Below are positions 36,755-48,010 of a stretch of DNA of 64,000 nt, piece by piece. The DNA is from Ephydatia muelleri (taxonomy: Eukaryota > Porifera > Demospongiae > Spongillida > Spongillidae), in NCBI GenBank assembly GCA_013339895.1, contig JABACO010000004.1, positions 3,254,688 to 3,318,687 of the forward strand, in the 5' to 3' direction. A program made the position numbers and the translations under genes. Positions within the stretch are counted from its first letter, which is position 1, and every line of letters begins with the position of its first letter. Below the pieces are notes generated by a model. It was not told the DNA's origin, searched no databases, and saw only the letters and a program-made list of their open reading frames with translations.

Positions 36755-36985
36755 CCCTTGTAAAACAGATGTCCTCACTCGCCACAAACATCTGCGTAAC
36801 GTGCTTGTTGATTTCTGCCATCGTACCCCACTATAGAGTGAGCTAGGGTAGAGTCAGGGAGCGGTCTTACACCTGACCTAAGCAGATGTGCTTGTCCTCA
36901 ATTGGGAGAGAAGGAAACATGCTGCATTTGACATCACGGTGACCTCTCCCTTAATCTCTTCAATCCTAACAGCAGCAACCCAGCA
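36755..36985 (+). pseudogene. Second LINE tail fragment (upstream part of the same domain)
   Basis: The frame reads TDVLTRHKHLRNVLVDFCHR, then after stops DVLVLNWERRKHAAFDITVT and SPL. In intact relatives this block precedes the one found at 36222, so the two fragments here are out of order and come from separate insertions or a rearrangement. Closely related sequence lies at 60.7-60.96 kb (plus strand) and 51.7-52.0 kb (minus strand). Confidence 0.65.
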
Positions 36986-36987
36986 AA

Positions 36988-37165
36988 AATATCTTACTTA
37001 AGATCTTGACTAAGATCTTAGTTAAGATCAGTTTAAGGTCCTGTTGTAAGATCTTAAAGATTATGGACTAAGAAGTTTCATAATCTTGTAAGATCTTATG
37101 CAAGATCTTACTAAGACCTTATGCAGGATCTTACTAAGATCTTGTATGTTCTTGTTAAGAATGTA
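36988..37165. repeat. Array of AAGATCTTA palindromes
   Basis: Within about 175 bp, AAGATCTTA, AAGATCTTG, AAGATCAG and related words recur at least eight times with irregular 10-25 bp spacing. The core TAAGATCTTA is its own reverse complement. The array is downstream of the last BEN-like exon seen, probably in the next intron. Confidence 0.8.
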
Positions 37166-37226
37166 TCAGGTATATATGAAAACATGACTCAATAAGTTGA
37201 TAATGCTCTGTGCAATTTATCTTAAC

Positions 37227-37407
37227 CTTCCAATAGGCTAAGCGCAATTCTGCTTGGAGAAAGGGGAGGTTTTTCAGACTTGCTCTCAGGCCTCTTCTTA
37301 TAGCATGATGAACCCAGTTCCTCATCGGTAAATAGGGCACTCATTAAATTCAATGTATATTTAGATGGATCAACTGCGTTGATAGATAGCAAATCTATCC
37401 CATCATC
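37227..37407 (-). CDS. BEN-like gene, exon with possible BEN-domain start
   Basis: The acceptor is CGTCACAG and the likely donor GTTAAG. The 181-bp exon begins phase 0, matching the previous donor, and ends phase 1. It reads DDGIDLLSINAVDPSKYTL, LMSALFTDEELGSSCYKKR and KPPLSPSRIALSLLEG. The LM..LF...EL..SC pattern followed by a conserved Leu-rich segment resembles the beginning of a BEN domain, a DNA-binding fold of chromatin proteins. The exon that would complete the domain was not found. Confidence 0.5.
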
Positions 37408-37455
37408 CTGTGACGATTAAAATGGTGGTGTAGATTTTTATAAATTATATCTTAC

Positions 37456-37509
37456 TGTTACAAAATGGTCCATTGGCTTAACATCCTTTTCTGAATTGCA
37501 AGACTGGCT
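37456..37509 (-). CDS. BEN-like gene, 18-codon exon
   Basis: TCATCTTGCAG acceptor, GTAAGA donor, 54 bp, phase 0 at both ends, reading SQSCNSEKDVKPMDHFVT. It fits in frame between the exons at 37604 and 37407. Confidence 0.55.
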
Positions 37510-37603
37510 CTGCAAGATGAAAAAGTAAACCAAGGTTTGTGATGAATGAATGAATACCTTGGAACTTTTTTCTTTGCTGGATAAAAGGGCATGGCAATCA
37601 TAC

Positions 37604-37704
37604 CTTCTTCCTTGCAGTTGAACCATCATCAGAGGATGATGGAGAATCCTCCTTCTGCCTCAATCTGGCTTCCTTAAAATCACCACTACCGGTGGGTTTT
37701 TTGT
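37604..37704 (-). CDS. BEN-like gene, Ser/Lys-rich exon
   Basis: TTCAAATTACAG acceptor, GTATGA donor. The 101-bp exon starts phase 1 and ends phase 0. The first codon is completed by the G that ends the 37760 exon. It reads KKPTGSGDFKEARLRQKEDS then PSSSDDGSTARKK, a polar linker as is common before BEN domains in nuclear proteins. Confidence 0.6.
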
Positions 37705-37759
37705 CTGTAATTTGAAATATGACTATTAATATGTATAATTTATGCACACTTCTTTTTAC

Positions 37760-37905
37760 CATGTATTCTTAGCAATTTAACATCATATGGCTTTCCTTTG
37801 GAAGTCTTCCAAACATATACCTGCTCTGCATGCAGGTCTGCTACAGCCACAGCTCCATACTCTTTATCTTCTAAGTCACAAGACTTGCAAAGATACTGGC
37901 GATTG
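37760..37905 (-). CDS. BEN-like gene, conserved-looking exon
   Basis: The 146-bp exon ends with a phase-1 GTAAAA donor. The left boundary (AG at 37906) is less certain and implies a phase-2 acceptor. It reads NRQYLCKSCDLEDKEYGAVA, VADLHAEQVYVWKTSKGKPY and DVKLLRIH. The even spacing of hydrophobic and charged residues and the matching phase with the next exon make a real exon likely. The first-exon candidate at 38457 ends in phase 1, so an intervening exon is probably missed. Confidence 0.55.
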
Positions 37906-38456
37906 CTTTAACTGTACACCATTCTTTTGAAATAAAAATATATAAAATTTTACACACATACACTACAATACTAATTACACAAAAGCAAAAGCTTAGGTAA
38001 TAATGGTCAAAATTACAAATGGAATGGACCTGTTTAAGGAAAGGCTAGCACATGTCAAAGAGACAATTAAGCGCCTGGTCTTATTCTGCGGTCACACTTG
38101 ATAATTAAAGTAACGGTGCTAATTACGTGCATGTCGCCGACATAGCTGCCTGTATATAGCTTGCACAGCTAGGTAGATCGATCGAAGGCGGCATGTTACA
38201 GATCGTTGTTACAAACAGTCACGGAACATAAAACCATATATAGCCATGGTCAAAATTGCATGTCACAGCAACCTATGTATATTGATTGTGGTGACGCACG
38301 CATAAAATAACTTAGCTAAGGCATCTACATAAACACGCGCAACATCTGATCAGCCGGTCGTGATGCGCAGACATGCATGCATACCCGCGCTAGCATGGAT
38401 CAATACATGTCAATAGATTGCATTATTCTATACGAAATAGATGCAGACCGGCTTAC

Positions 38457-38535
38457 TGCTCTCCTCGTTGACACTGGCATGTTCAAAGGCATTGTCCTTA
38501 AAACGCGGTGGTTGTTTCCTTGCACGTTTGCTCAT
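38457..38535 (-). CDS. Candidate first coding exon of the BEN-like gene
   Basis: ATG at 38535 in an AAAGATGAGC context opens MSKRARKQPPRFKDNAFEH then ASVNEESS, and a GTAAGC donor ends the exon after 79 bp (phase 1). A basic N-terminus is in keeping with a nuclear protein. The phase does not match the next recognised exon, so either another exon lies between or this start belongs to a different transcript. Confidence 0.45.
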
Positions 38536-39318
38536 CTTTCCCTTTAACAGTCGGCCACGCGTGCAAAGCAGTGAGAATTGTACGTAAATGTAGAATAGAA
38601 GTAATTCCGGTATTCAAAATTGAATGCACAATGTTTCCCGCCATATCGATCAACAAATCCAAAAGGTTGGTAGCATTATATGTGGAATGGATTTGATATA
38701 ATGGTGTTTGTATTTTAATTGTAATCAAATACGTTCCTTCAACAGTTTGTTAAAAAAAAATTTTTTTTTACAATATCGCTCATCCAGCAAATACCACGAA
38801 CTGTATTTTTGTGATCCCTCCATGCCTGTACCACGCCAAACATTGTACAATTGGAGAGTAGCCCAAAAAGGTATGAATGATGAGTAATGTTTTATTGGTA
38901 CCTTACCTTAGTTGAGATAGACGAAATGACATTTTTTCAACAAATGAGAAGCACAAAATATTGCACATAAATTCACAATGCTTAGGCTTAGTAATGACAA
39001 CTTAATGCTCGGTTGGTATACATCTAACCTGTATGAAGAAAAAAAATCATCATAAACCATGCAAACTTTAATATATACATGCACCACATATTAGTTGGTG
39101 TTATCGAGTCCAGAGTTTGAAGTCTGAAATACATTCCTTTTGAGAGAAAAGCTCTTTGAAAGTTAAAAGTATGGTATTGTCTTCAATTATAAATTGCCAA
39201 AACATCTCGTAGTGACAAATGAAAAAAAAATCTTAGGTTGTGAAAAATTAGGTCATGACATGAAAAACCTCACTAACCATTTCTGTTATTATAATGCCCT
39301 GGACTTTCAAACCAAGTA
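38536..39318. other. Non-coding stretch upstream of the BEN-like gene
   Basis: AT-rich sequence with A and T runs near 38750. It presumably contains the promoter of the minus-strand gene, but I see no defined element. Confidence 0.35.
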
Positions 39319-40960
39319 TCATTCTATGCTTCTAATAAAATCAACAGCTTTGTCCTGTATACAGCAAAACGTGTCCTGTAGAAAGGACAAATTTTCAGGT
39401 GAATAGGGGTTTAATACTTTGAGTACTTGACAATAGGCACCACAATTTAATAAAGCTCTTTCATCATCAGTTTTTCTTTCTGACACATGCATTTTTAAGC
39501 GTAGAAACTGAAAATGTAAATACTGCATCATGGTCATAAACTCATGGTGAGCCAAATACGAATGTAACAATTGCAGTGTCAGTGTAATATCAATGTTAAA
39601 AAGTAATATGCTCCCTTTGCCATGCATATGGTACATAATCAAGTTTAGTGTTTTTACTTTCTGTTCAAAAATGCTGAGTGAGTCCACAATGGATCCACAA
39701 TCTAACATAATTTGCAACATGGTAAAATTGATGCATTGTATAAGTACAGGCTTCTGCATAGCGCTCTGGTACCGTATTATAAAATTCATTTTGCATCATT
39801 CAGCTGCAGTAATTTGACCAGAATAAATTTTCTCTTCCAGGGGAATGTGCACAGCCCATAAGAAAAGAGCAAGTGGAGGTGGAATAAATCCTTGAAGATG
39901 AGGAGGAGAATAATAAAGAAACAAAATTTCTTTACCTTGTATGCTTTCCAGTAATTCCTGTGTAATATAGTTCTGGGGAGATGACACATTTCATAAGTTG
40001 GACATTGCTCAAGAAGCATTGGGCATAATGGTGTTTGTACATGTATAGTACTTCCATGCTCCTTCAGTTGCTGGATAGATTTCACAACAGGATTCAACAA
40101 TAGATCATGTCAGGTTTATATGATCATTGCCATATGCCACATATACAGTAGTATTATTTTCTACACATTTGTGGTGGTAGGTTCTGGATCACCACGTACA
40201 CTGGCCAGAGGGTAGACTGTTAGACTTAAACAGTGCAAGATATGCCTAGAGCCAGAAATCTATTGGACTGAAGCTCAGCATATTTACTCAGCGTTTCCCT
40301 ACACTCCAGATATCATGAACAGTATCGGACTTACATGCCACAATTGTTTGCAATGACTTAGAAATGGGAATATGTATAAAATTTCCTCATTTTGATGCAG
40401 AACTGCAGTTTGCTTGCTTTGATGTTCCTTGGCAAGATGTTGAACACTTGCTGCAAACCTTAGAATTTGTGTAAGGGACAGTGTATTGGCAAAGAACATC
40501 CTCAGTTTGTATAACGATTTAGGTAATTTGTTTGATGAAGGGCAAATTACTTGCAGCAGAGTTAAGAATTTCTGGATTGCATTTTAAGACAGCTGCATAC
40601 TTCATTATGCAACAATAAACTTTACACACTGCCACTGTTGAACCAGTACATAGAGGCTCAAATGAAGACTCGGTATACCTTCTATATTCCATTCAGTGCT
40701 TATTGGTTCTTTTTCTGTTCACTTGATGAAGCATCTTCTGACACATACTTGCACCATCGTATTCTAAATCACTTTGCATGAATTGTCTTGCACTATTCAC
40801 ATACAGATTCATATAATCACCTCCTTCATTTTAGAGTGCATACATTAAATCTTCCACCTCCATTTCTTGCTGATCCCCTTCATTGCTGTCCGTAGGTTCG
40901 GTACTGATCTAATGTAGCACCATTTGGAGTTATTGCATTACCAAAAATTATACTGTTGTG
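39319..40960 (-). pseudogene. Decayed transposase resembling the tnp2/DUF4218 (CACTA-like) group
   Basis: In order on the minus strand: FEPLCTGSTVAVCKVYCCIM (near 40650), LYKLRMFFANTLSLTQILRF (near 40500), FLNPVVKSIQQLKEHG-like text (near 40090), LPRTILHRNYWKAYK (near 39980), EILFLYYSPPHLQGFIPPPL (near 39920), and a 157-codon open frame at 39789-39319 including VLNPYSPENLSFLQDTF. The PR....NYWKA....LLYY..P.LQG..P arrangement is that of the domain after the catalytic part of tnp2-type DNA transposases in invertebrates. The frame changes several times with stops between, so it is dead. Confidence 0.5.
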
Positions 40961-43740
40961 CTAATAAAAATACATAAATACTGACCACAAGCAGGTCTGG
41001 ATCTGCTTGTCCTTGAAAAAATAGTATTGTATTCTCCGCTATCTTAGTCATGGACTGTGGTGTGCAATTCTGCATTGACAGCAAAGTCGTGTGCCTTAGG
41101 TCTAATCAGTGAATAAAATTAATTGGATAGCTTGTGTACATGTATATTTATATCTGATGTTTGCATTGATGAAAATGTATAACAATTTATTGAAATTAGT
41201 GCTAGCTGCTACATTTTGCATATGGCGTGAGACGATGTAGTTCCCGATGTGTTTTCCTGCATAAGGAAATTCTAGTCAAATGCGGGACGTCGACGTTTAA
41301 TTAATTATAAACAAATCACCATCCGATATTTTCATGTTGAAAACAATGCATATAACTATACTTTAATAGCTACAATAACCCCAAATTGACATAAGCAATT
41401 GTTACTTGTATTCATGCTTTTAACATTGGACAACAATAAATTCAATACACAGAATCAGGAAGAAACTGCATCTCTCATAAGACAGATGATGGTCATTGTT
41501 CTATTACATAGTCACGATAATATGTCTGAATGTAAGTAAAATCAAATCAGACATAAACATCAGATTCTCTCCCTGCTGGATAGATGTGTGGGGCCCAGAG
41601 GGGGATGACAACCTAATTTGAAGAGCTAGTGGCCATGGATGAGAGCTTTTTGAGTCCAACCCCAACACAACTTGCAGTGTTGAATTTAGAGGCAGTGGTT
41701 AGTAGCCAAGAACAACCATCTTAAGATTCAAGCATGTGCATGGTCAGTTTAAAAGACTATTTTGAAATTTACTCACATGTGTACTGACAGTATAAGTCAA
41801 CTGGACAAATGTACTTCAATAGCCAGCAAAAATCACTACCTCTTTGGATTACAAATATTGGACATATTTTTTTTACTAAACAGGAAATGTCTACCTCTCT
41901 GCTATTTCCCAACACCAAAAGTGAGAGGGGTGTTCTAGATCAAATAATGATAAGTTGCACTTGATTTTAACAATGTTTCGGTTTTCAGATATCAGTAACA
42001 AGAGATACAGCCCCTGTGAATGGGACATGAAAAGATTTGTGGCCATAGCCAATCAATAGTGTCGCGATTGTACTTTGTAAATTGTAAATCTAATTATAAT
42101 GTAATTTAATGCATCAATATCCTTGCCATCGTAAGACTGGACAAGTAACATCTGCTTTATTCTTGGCAAACCATGATAAGTCATTGCAAGTTAACACCTG
42201 ATAATACTGGTTGGCCAGTTTTGCTTGGTAATTCTTGTAAAACAGTTGCAGCATTTTTTTGGTAGGGTCTTGCTGCTATTTGAATTACAGTGTAACCATT
42301 TGAGTGCATTATGAAAGTGTATTTCTGTCCCAGGGGAACTTCATTTTACACATAATACACAAATAAGTGTACATACTATTCAGAGTTGTTTGATTTGATG
42401 GTTGTCAGAAATCTTTAGAGAAAACTTTTGCATGTGAAATGAAACGTAGGAAGGAAAAGAGCAGCGATGCTACTCCTGAATGGGAATTACTGCCTCTTCT
42501 CATGTTTCTAAAACAACTCATGAAGCATTGACAGTTAATTCAAGATAAATGAATGCACCTTCTTTTTAGAGCTGCTGGAAGCATGATATCTGCTATTGAA
42601 GAAGATGGAGAGGCCCTTTAAGAAGAAAAATCAAGAAATACCAATAAAGATTTTCTCTTTGGGCAATCAGTTGGCGCATGCATCACTCCAAACAATTAGC
42701 CAGAAAGACCAAAGCTATGAAACAATGAGCATCCAGCAGGTCTTATATGAGGTTGTGTGTCCATCACACATGGTGGTGCTTCATCTTACTATGCACTATT
42801 TCTATACCAACTACATCAAGGACAAGTGAATAACAATGTGATTATTTATCATGAAACTCAAGTACATGTTAAACATTTCGTTCATTTATCACAAATGTGG
42901 AAATGAATATTAAATACACACAGAATATACAAACACAACATCACTGCAAATACAAAATCAGTTCTAATACAACTGTCTTGCACAAGGGAAATTAACATTG
43001 CACGGCTGATAAGGTGTCTGATGTCACATTAGGAACATGCAATTAAGTCAACATTTGCCAGCTGTGAAACAAATACATCAAAAAGTCTCATTACACTATA
43101 TATATGAGCCAAATGAGCAATTAGCTATGAGCATGTCTATATTGCCATTCAGGCTCTCGATACTAAATGTTTCTCTAACATCTGCAGTTGATTGAGAATG
43201 TTTATTGCCACCTATGTTTTGAACACACTCCAGTGGTCCAGTCTCCGATCTCCAATCACCAGCAATAAGGTTTCCCAGGCCGGTGGGTCTTCATGATCAA
43301 CATAGCCTGGTGGACAATACTGTTGAGAAAACTTACAGAAGATTTCATTTGTCAAATTATAGGATAATTGTGAAGGAGCAAGCCACTTTTGTAATTTTTG
43401 TAATTTTATCAGGATCTGCTATTATTGGTCTTCAGAATGCCAAGAATTTTACTGCTATTATTCCAAAAGTGTTTCAATGACTTGATGTGCTCAAGATAAA
43501 TGATCATTATAGACGTGATTATTTTTGTTCCAAACAACTTCCTGCATATCAATGCATTAAATATATTCTCATTGGAAAAGAATCATCTGCTAAAAAAAAA
43601 ACAAAAAACAAATGGACAATCTATTTTTGTACCAGCCAGATTTTGTGGCTAGCATATTTTTCAGTGGCTTGAATGGCTAAACACACAACTATCACTAATA
43701 TCCAATATCCACACATGTGAAACAATAATTTGCATCACAG
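40961..43740. other. Long stretch without a supported gene
   Basis: AT-rich. A CTTTTTAG acceptor at about 42570 is followed by an open frame ending EEDGEAL stop, which could be a small terminal exon, but nothing supports it further. No repeats beyond short words were noticed. Confidence 0.35.
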
Positions 43741-43744
43741 ACAG

Positions 43745-44070
43745 ACACTATGGTTTATCCGTCTGGGGGCAACCATGGTCAGGAAGTTGTGTCATACCCA
43801 CCAAACATGATATTCTCTGCTGTCATGGTTGGATAATGCGATTGGGCTCTGCACAGGAATGGGTGGAGGTACAAAAAGGAGTCTAGAACAAGGAAGTATG
43901 TCCAATCACGGTGGCAGGCATGGTCAGGAAGTGGTGCCGCATTCACTAAATATTATGTTTTCTGGCTGTGCCGTTAAGTAGCACATATATGGATAATGAT
44001 GCCATTGGGCTCAGCCCAGGAATGGATTGGAGGCACAAAATAGAGTCTAGAACAAGGAGGTATCTAGAAG
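43745..44070. repeat. Tandem duplication of ~160 bp, diverged
   Basis: Two copies share CATGGTCAGGAAGT, CCATTGGGCTC..CACAGGAATG and GAGTCTAGAACAAGGA. The first runs about 43750-43904 and the second about 43905-44070. It is followed by inverted-repeat sequence at 44146-44192 (TTAGTCTCGTTCC and its complement). Confidence 0.65.
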
Positions 44071-44387
44071 ATCATGGTATCCTAACCTACATGTACGGGC
44101 AGCATGCAATATTGACTCCTCTATCGGGCCTTCATTAGTCTCGTTCCATAGATGTAGTATAAACCATTTATACGTCTGGGAACGAGACTAGGCCATTGCA
44201 AATGCAAATTGCGTTTTGAGTACATGTATTAGTTATCATAATCTATATACCAAGGACATTACGTACATCTAACTTTAGACGTAAACTTCCGTCGACAAGA
44301 CGCTGGAACAAAGATATTCCCAGACCCACATACTCTTAAAGCGATAACGTTTACGTCATGGTGGGTCTGGGTACGAGACGAGCGTAC

Positions 44388-44580
44388 TGCTTGTGAGCAC
44401 AAAGTCACTGAATCCTAGGGGCAAGGGAATAAGTGCTAATCAATCCAGAAGAAACCACACCCACCCCACCGCGACGCAACGTCATGCTGCGCACTGCTTG
44501 TGACCACAAAGTCACTGAATAGGGGCAAGAGACTGAATAAGTACTATTCCAGAAGAAACCACATCCACCTCACTACTACC
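44388..44580. repeat. Tandem duplication of ~100 bp
   Basis: ACTGCTTGTGAGCACAAAG at 44388 and ACTGCTTGTGACCACAAAG at about 44491 begin two copies that both contain GTCACTGAAT, GGGGCAAG and CCAGAAGAAACCACA. Confidence 0.7.
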
Positions 44581-44732
44581 ATAGATTATAATCTATGCTA
44601 CTACGCAACATTGTTTACTCGTGCTGTGGGATTAGTCCTACTACAAATAGAGGGCACTGAAACAAATATTGAACAGACGCTGAATGTATGGAATAAGCTT
44701 CACTTTGATCACCATTAATCAGGGAGAGCCGC

Positions 44733-44842
44733 TAGCAAAAACAGATTGATGATATCACTAGACATCGCCTTCGTTTTATGAAAAACGAGTGCCCTATTAT
44801 CGATTTCTAGTGACATGCATGCATCAATCTGTTTTTGCTGTG
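44733..44842. mobile_element. Small hairpin MITE (~110 bp)
   Basis: AGCAAAAACAGATTGATG on the left and CATCAATCTGTTTTTGCT on the right form an inverted repeat. Inner words (ATATCACTAGA and TCTAGTGACAT) also partly pair. Confidence 0.6.
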
Positions 44843-44948
44843 TAAGGTCTACAGACGTCCCATGATGGATATCATCATAATTTATCACTCTGCAGCTGCC
44901 TGGTTGATGTAATTAGAATTAGTACTCGCGTTTTATAATGATTTTCAT

Positions 44949-45130
44949 ATCCAGAAATGGCCCATACATAGGCGGTCATCTTGTTTTTTATTTCAAATTG
45001 AATTTTAAACAAGTTTATAATGTACTATTAATCAGTCTGATTATGATATATGCACTTTGAAAAATTATTCCATTAACCATTCTTTAACTAAAATCAAGAC
45101 AAAAAATTAATTTCTACCGCGCATAATTTA
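44949..45130. mobile_element. ATATCCAGAAATG-end repeat, copy 1
   Basis: It begins ATATCCAGAAATGGCCCATA and continues GGCGGTCATCTTG to AATTTCTACCGCGC. An inverted copy at about 63627-63809 shares about 80 percent by eye. The same end word also occurs at 48.8, 50.0 and 61.4 kb, so it is a dispersed family. Confidence 0.6.
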
Positions 45131-45754
45131 TATGTATGCCATTGCGTCATCTGCCATAATCAATTCAGCTGAAGATTAACATAGCTGCTGGATTTTGATG
45201 ATCTGAGCCAATAGCAAGCCAGGTAGCTAAGTGGAAACCTTTTCCCTAGCCTCCTCCCCCCAATTCCCATAGGTTTAGACTGCCAGCTAGAGGGACACCC
45301 ACCCACCCTAGCTCACTGCTAATGCATTATGGTGAAGGCTATTATATTTATTATATACAAGACGTCGTCATGGACACTTTTGACCTATATAGTGGAGTTT
45401 TTTTCACTTGAAGTTTATTCAGAGTGTTCGTTTAGCCTGCAAGCAGCTCGATGAATGAAGCGTGTAGGCTAGGCACGTGCACTGATACACTTACACGCAG
45501 GGGAAAAAAATGATTCGTTAGCACTTTCCAGTACAGCTACGACCTACGTAGGCTTCTCAGTCTTACCTAGATCGATTAACATCAAGTCTGCATGTGCCGC
45601 ATTTTCAATATTTGTCTGCATGTGTGCGGCTGGAGCGTCGATCAATACACGTAACTTGAAGCGCTTAACTGCGGAGCACCCTCTGGGACTTCGCCAATGG
45701 AAGAGCGCTATCACAATATATACTGACATTAAGGAAAGCTTTGTCTACACATCG

Positions 45755-45925
45755 GGGCGCTGAGCAGTCTACCACTAGGCCAAAGCCCTGCATCAGGGTC
45801 AAAGCACACTCCACCCCCCTCCCATGTTATGGCATTAGGCCCAACCCCTGTCTCTGCACACAGTGTGTGGTTTGTGTGAACATATAGATACATTAATGTG
45901 CAGTTAAAACATACATAATTTGTGC
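45755..45925. repeat. Direct repeat flanking the tyrosine-recombinase fossil, left copy
   Basis: CTACCACTAGGCCAAAG, CACCCCCCTCCCAT, TGGCAT.AGG and CACACA.TGTGTGGTTTGT occur here and again in the same order at 46585-46770. The two copies bracket the recombinase piece. Confidence 0.6.
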
Positions 45926-45948
45926 CATTGCTAGTTAGCAATTAGAGT

Positions 45949-46491
45949 TTACATGTACTGTGGCTGCCAATACGTATGTCTGGTATGCTTTGCTTCACCT
46001 CTTCCGAGGTTCCAAATGGTGTCAGTGGGAAGGCCTGTTCTGGCAGCTACTGTACATGGCTGCACCAATGTGGGTGTTGTATTTGGCTGGATTGTAGCCA
46101 CATAGCTCCACCATACCAGGGATAGAAAGGTGGAGCGGAAGCTCTTAGATGTGAGTGTTCTCCCATCTTTGAAGTGGAAGAGGGGTGAGGAGTGAGTGGA
46201 ACAGTGACAGCATTCTCTGTAGGCCTCCATTGCTGGAACTGGACACATGTGCCTGCCTTTGGTATGCTGAACACACCTGCCCATCTGGTTGGTTTTGGAC
46301 CACTTGATGAAGTGCATGCCCTCCGGACCAGCAGACATCTTGCCTGGTAGGTTGGAACCTAGGGTCAAAACTCTGATTCTTGAGTAAGCCTGAGGTGGAT
46401 GTCTCCAGATGGTCAGTCTCAACATTGGGTTGCTGTTCTTCACCAGTACAAAAAAAATAGATACAGGATTGTCATGTCGTCTCATCTCCAT
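45949..46491 (-). mobile_element. Tyrosine-recombinase element fossil (DIRS/Ngaro-like or Crypton)
   Basis: An open stretch of about 180 codons resembles the tyrosine recombinase of DIRS- or Ngaro-type retroelements or of Cryptons: HFIKWSKTNQMG, CPVPAMEAYRE, SPLFHFKDGRTLTSKSF and a VAARTGLPTDTI segment as in the family's catalytic end. Partial and broken. Direct repeats on both sides (45755 and 46585) would suit a split-direct-repeat element such as Ngaro. The exact family cannot be set by eye. Confidence 0.6.
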
Positions 46492-46584
46492 AGAAACAGT
46501 CCCAAACAGACTTTTAAAACAGAGCTCTCTTATTGAACCCTAGAACAACAAAGTACCAGGACATTATGCAACAGACTAAAATGC

Positions 46585-46770
46585 TTCTACCACTAGGCCA
46601 AAGGCTTTGCATCAGGCCACTCACCCCCCTCCCATCATGTACTTGATTGTGAAGTTTATGGCATCAGGACTAATGCTCCCATGCATGCCATCACCATCGC
46701 TGCACACAATGTGTGGTTTGTATATAGGTGCTACACATATAAAGTGTGTGCTTTTAAGAGATACATGTAC
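46585..46770. repeat. Direct repeat flanking the tyrosine-recombinase fossil, right copy
   Basis: The right partner of 45755-45925. It shares CTACCACTAGGCCAAAG and ACAATGTGTGGTTTGTAT. Confidence 0.6.
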
Positions 46771-46985
46771 AGGTACAGTTTGTTCTCTTAGAACTGACAA
46801 CACCTACCAGGCAGCCTAACATCAACCACAGTTTACATAGCATACAATGGACCTACCAGGCCATACAATTGTAATTCAGTATATGTATGTACTTGTGCAA
46901 GGGTATGTTTGTAGGTTTTAGTCAACTACAATTCCATCTGAATAGTTATCCTCATCTTTGCCTACGTGTTCATCACCACCTGTAC

Positions 46986-47105
46986 CACCCTGGACCTACA
47001 ATGTACCTAAATGTACATAGGCCTATACTAGTACCCTGGACCTACATAGGCCTACCCTGGACCTACATGTACCTACATACAATGTAGGCCTACCCTGGAC
47101 CTACT
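46986..47105. repeat. Short repeats of CCTGGACCTACAT
   Basis: ACCCTGGACCTAC occurs four times in about 120 bp, mixed with ATAGGCCTA and TGTACCTA words. Confidence 0.7.
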
Positions 47106-47223
47106 GTTCTCAGAGAAAACTGCTACATGTACACGTACCCCTGGCAGTCTAACATCAGATTAGGCTAATCACAGTTTACATAGCACACAATTGTAAGGTC
47201 TACATGTAGCACATATTGTAAGC

Positions 47224-47395
<172 letters not shown>

Positions 47396-47734
47396 CAGCT
47401 CATAGACTTACTCTGTTCTGGCTTCACAAACAACTTAGTTTTGCATTCAAGCAAAGGGCTCCTGAAGAAATTTTGTCCATAGTATTTTACAACGGAGGGA
47501 GTGGGTGCAGAGATAGTACCAGTACGAGTTAAATGTACTTATTACCACTCTCCACTTTCATACTGGATGCCAATTGTTGTCTCTCCATCTGATGCATTCA
47601 AAATAGTACGAATGTTGTGTTGTATGGTATCCCATGCATGGTCCCAATGAGCTTTTTCAAACCAAAACTTATACACAAGCATGCATACACATCACACATA
47701 CATATTGACATATACAGATCATAGATCTTACATA

Positions 47735-47783
47735 CATATACATACATACATACATACATACATGCATCATACATACATACATG

Positions 47784-47843
<60 letters not shown>

Positions 47844-48010
47844 CAGCATGCAGACTGAGAGGGAGAGAGGAAAGATTCATAGCCACTTACACAAGATATA
47901 CACAATCTGCGCGTGCACACACACACATATACGCGCGACCACTCACATACATACACACGCACGCGTGCGCGTGTTCTGTGCATGCGCGCGTGAGTGCGTG
48001 CGTGTGTATG
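47735..48010. repeat. (CATA)n / (CA)n / CGCG compound microsatellite
   Basis: Runs of CATACATA, then CACACA, then an alternating purine-pyrimidine stretch (ACGCACGCGTGCGCGTG) near 47958. The last is a classic potential Z-DNA sequence. Confidence 0.9.

Noticed and set aside
42570-42616. Possible terminal exon ending EEDGEAL
   Set aside because: Only an acceptor and a short frame, with no upstream exon or known motif.
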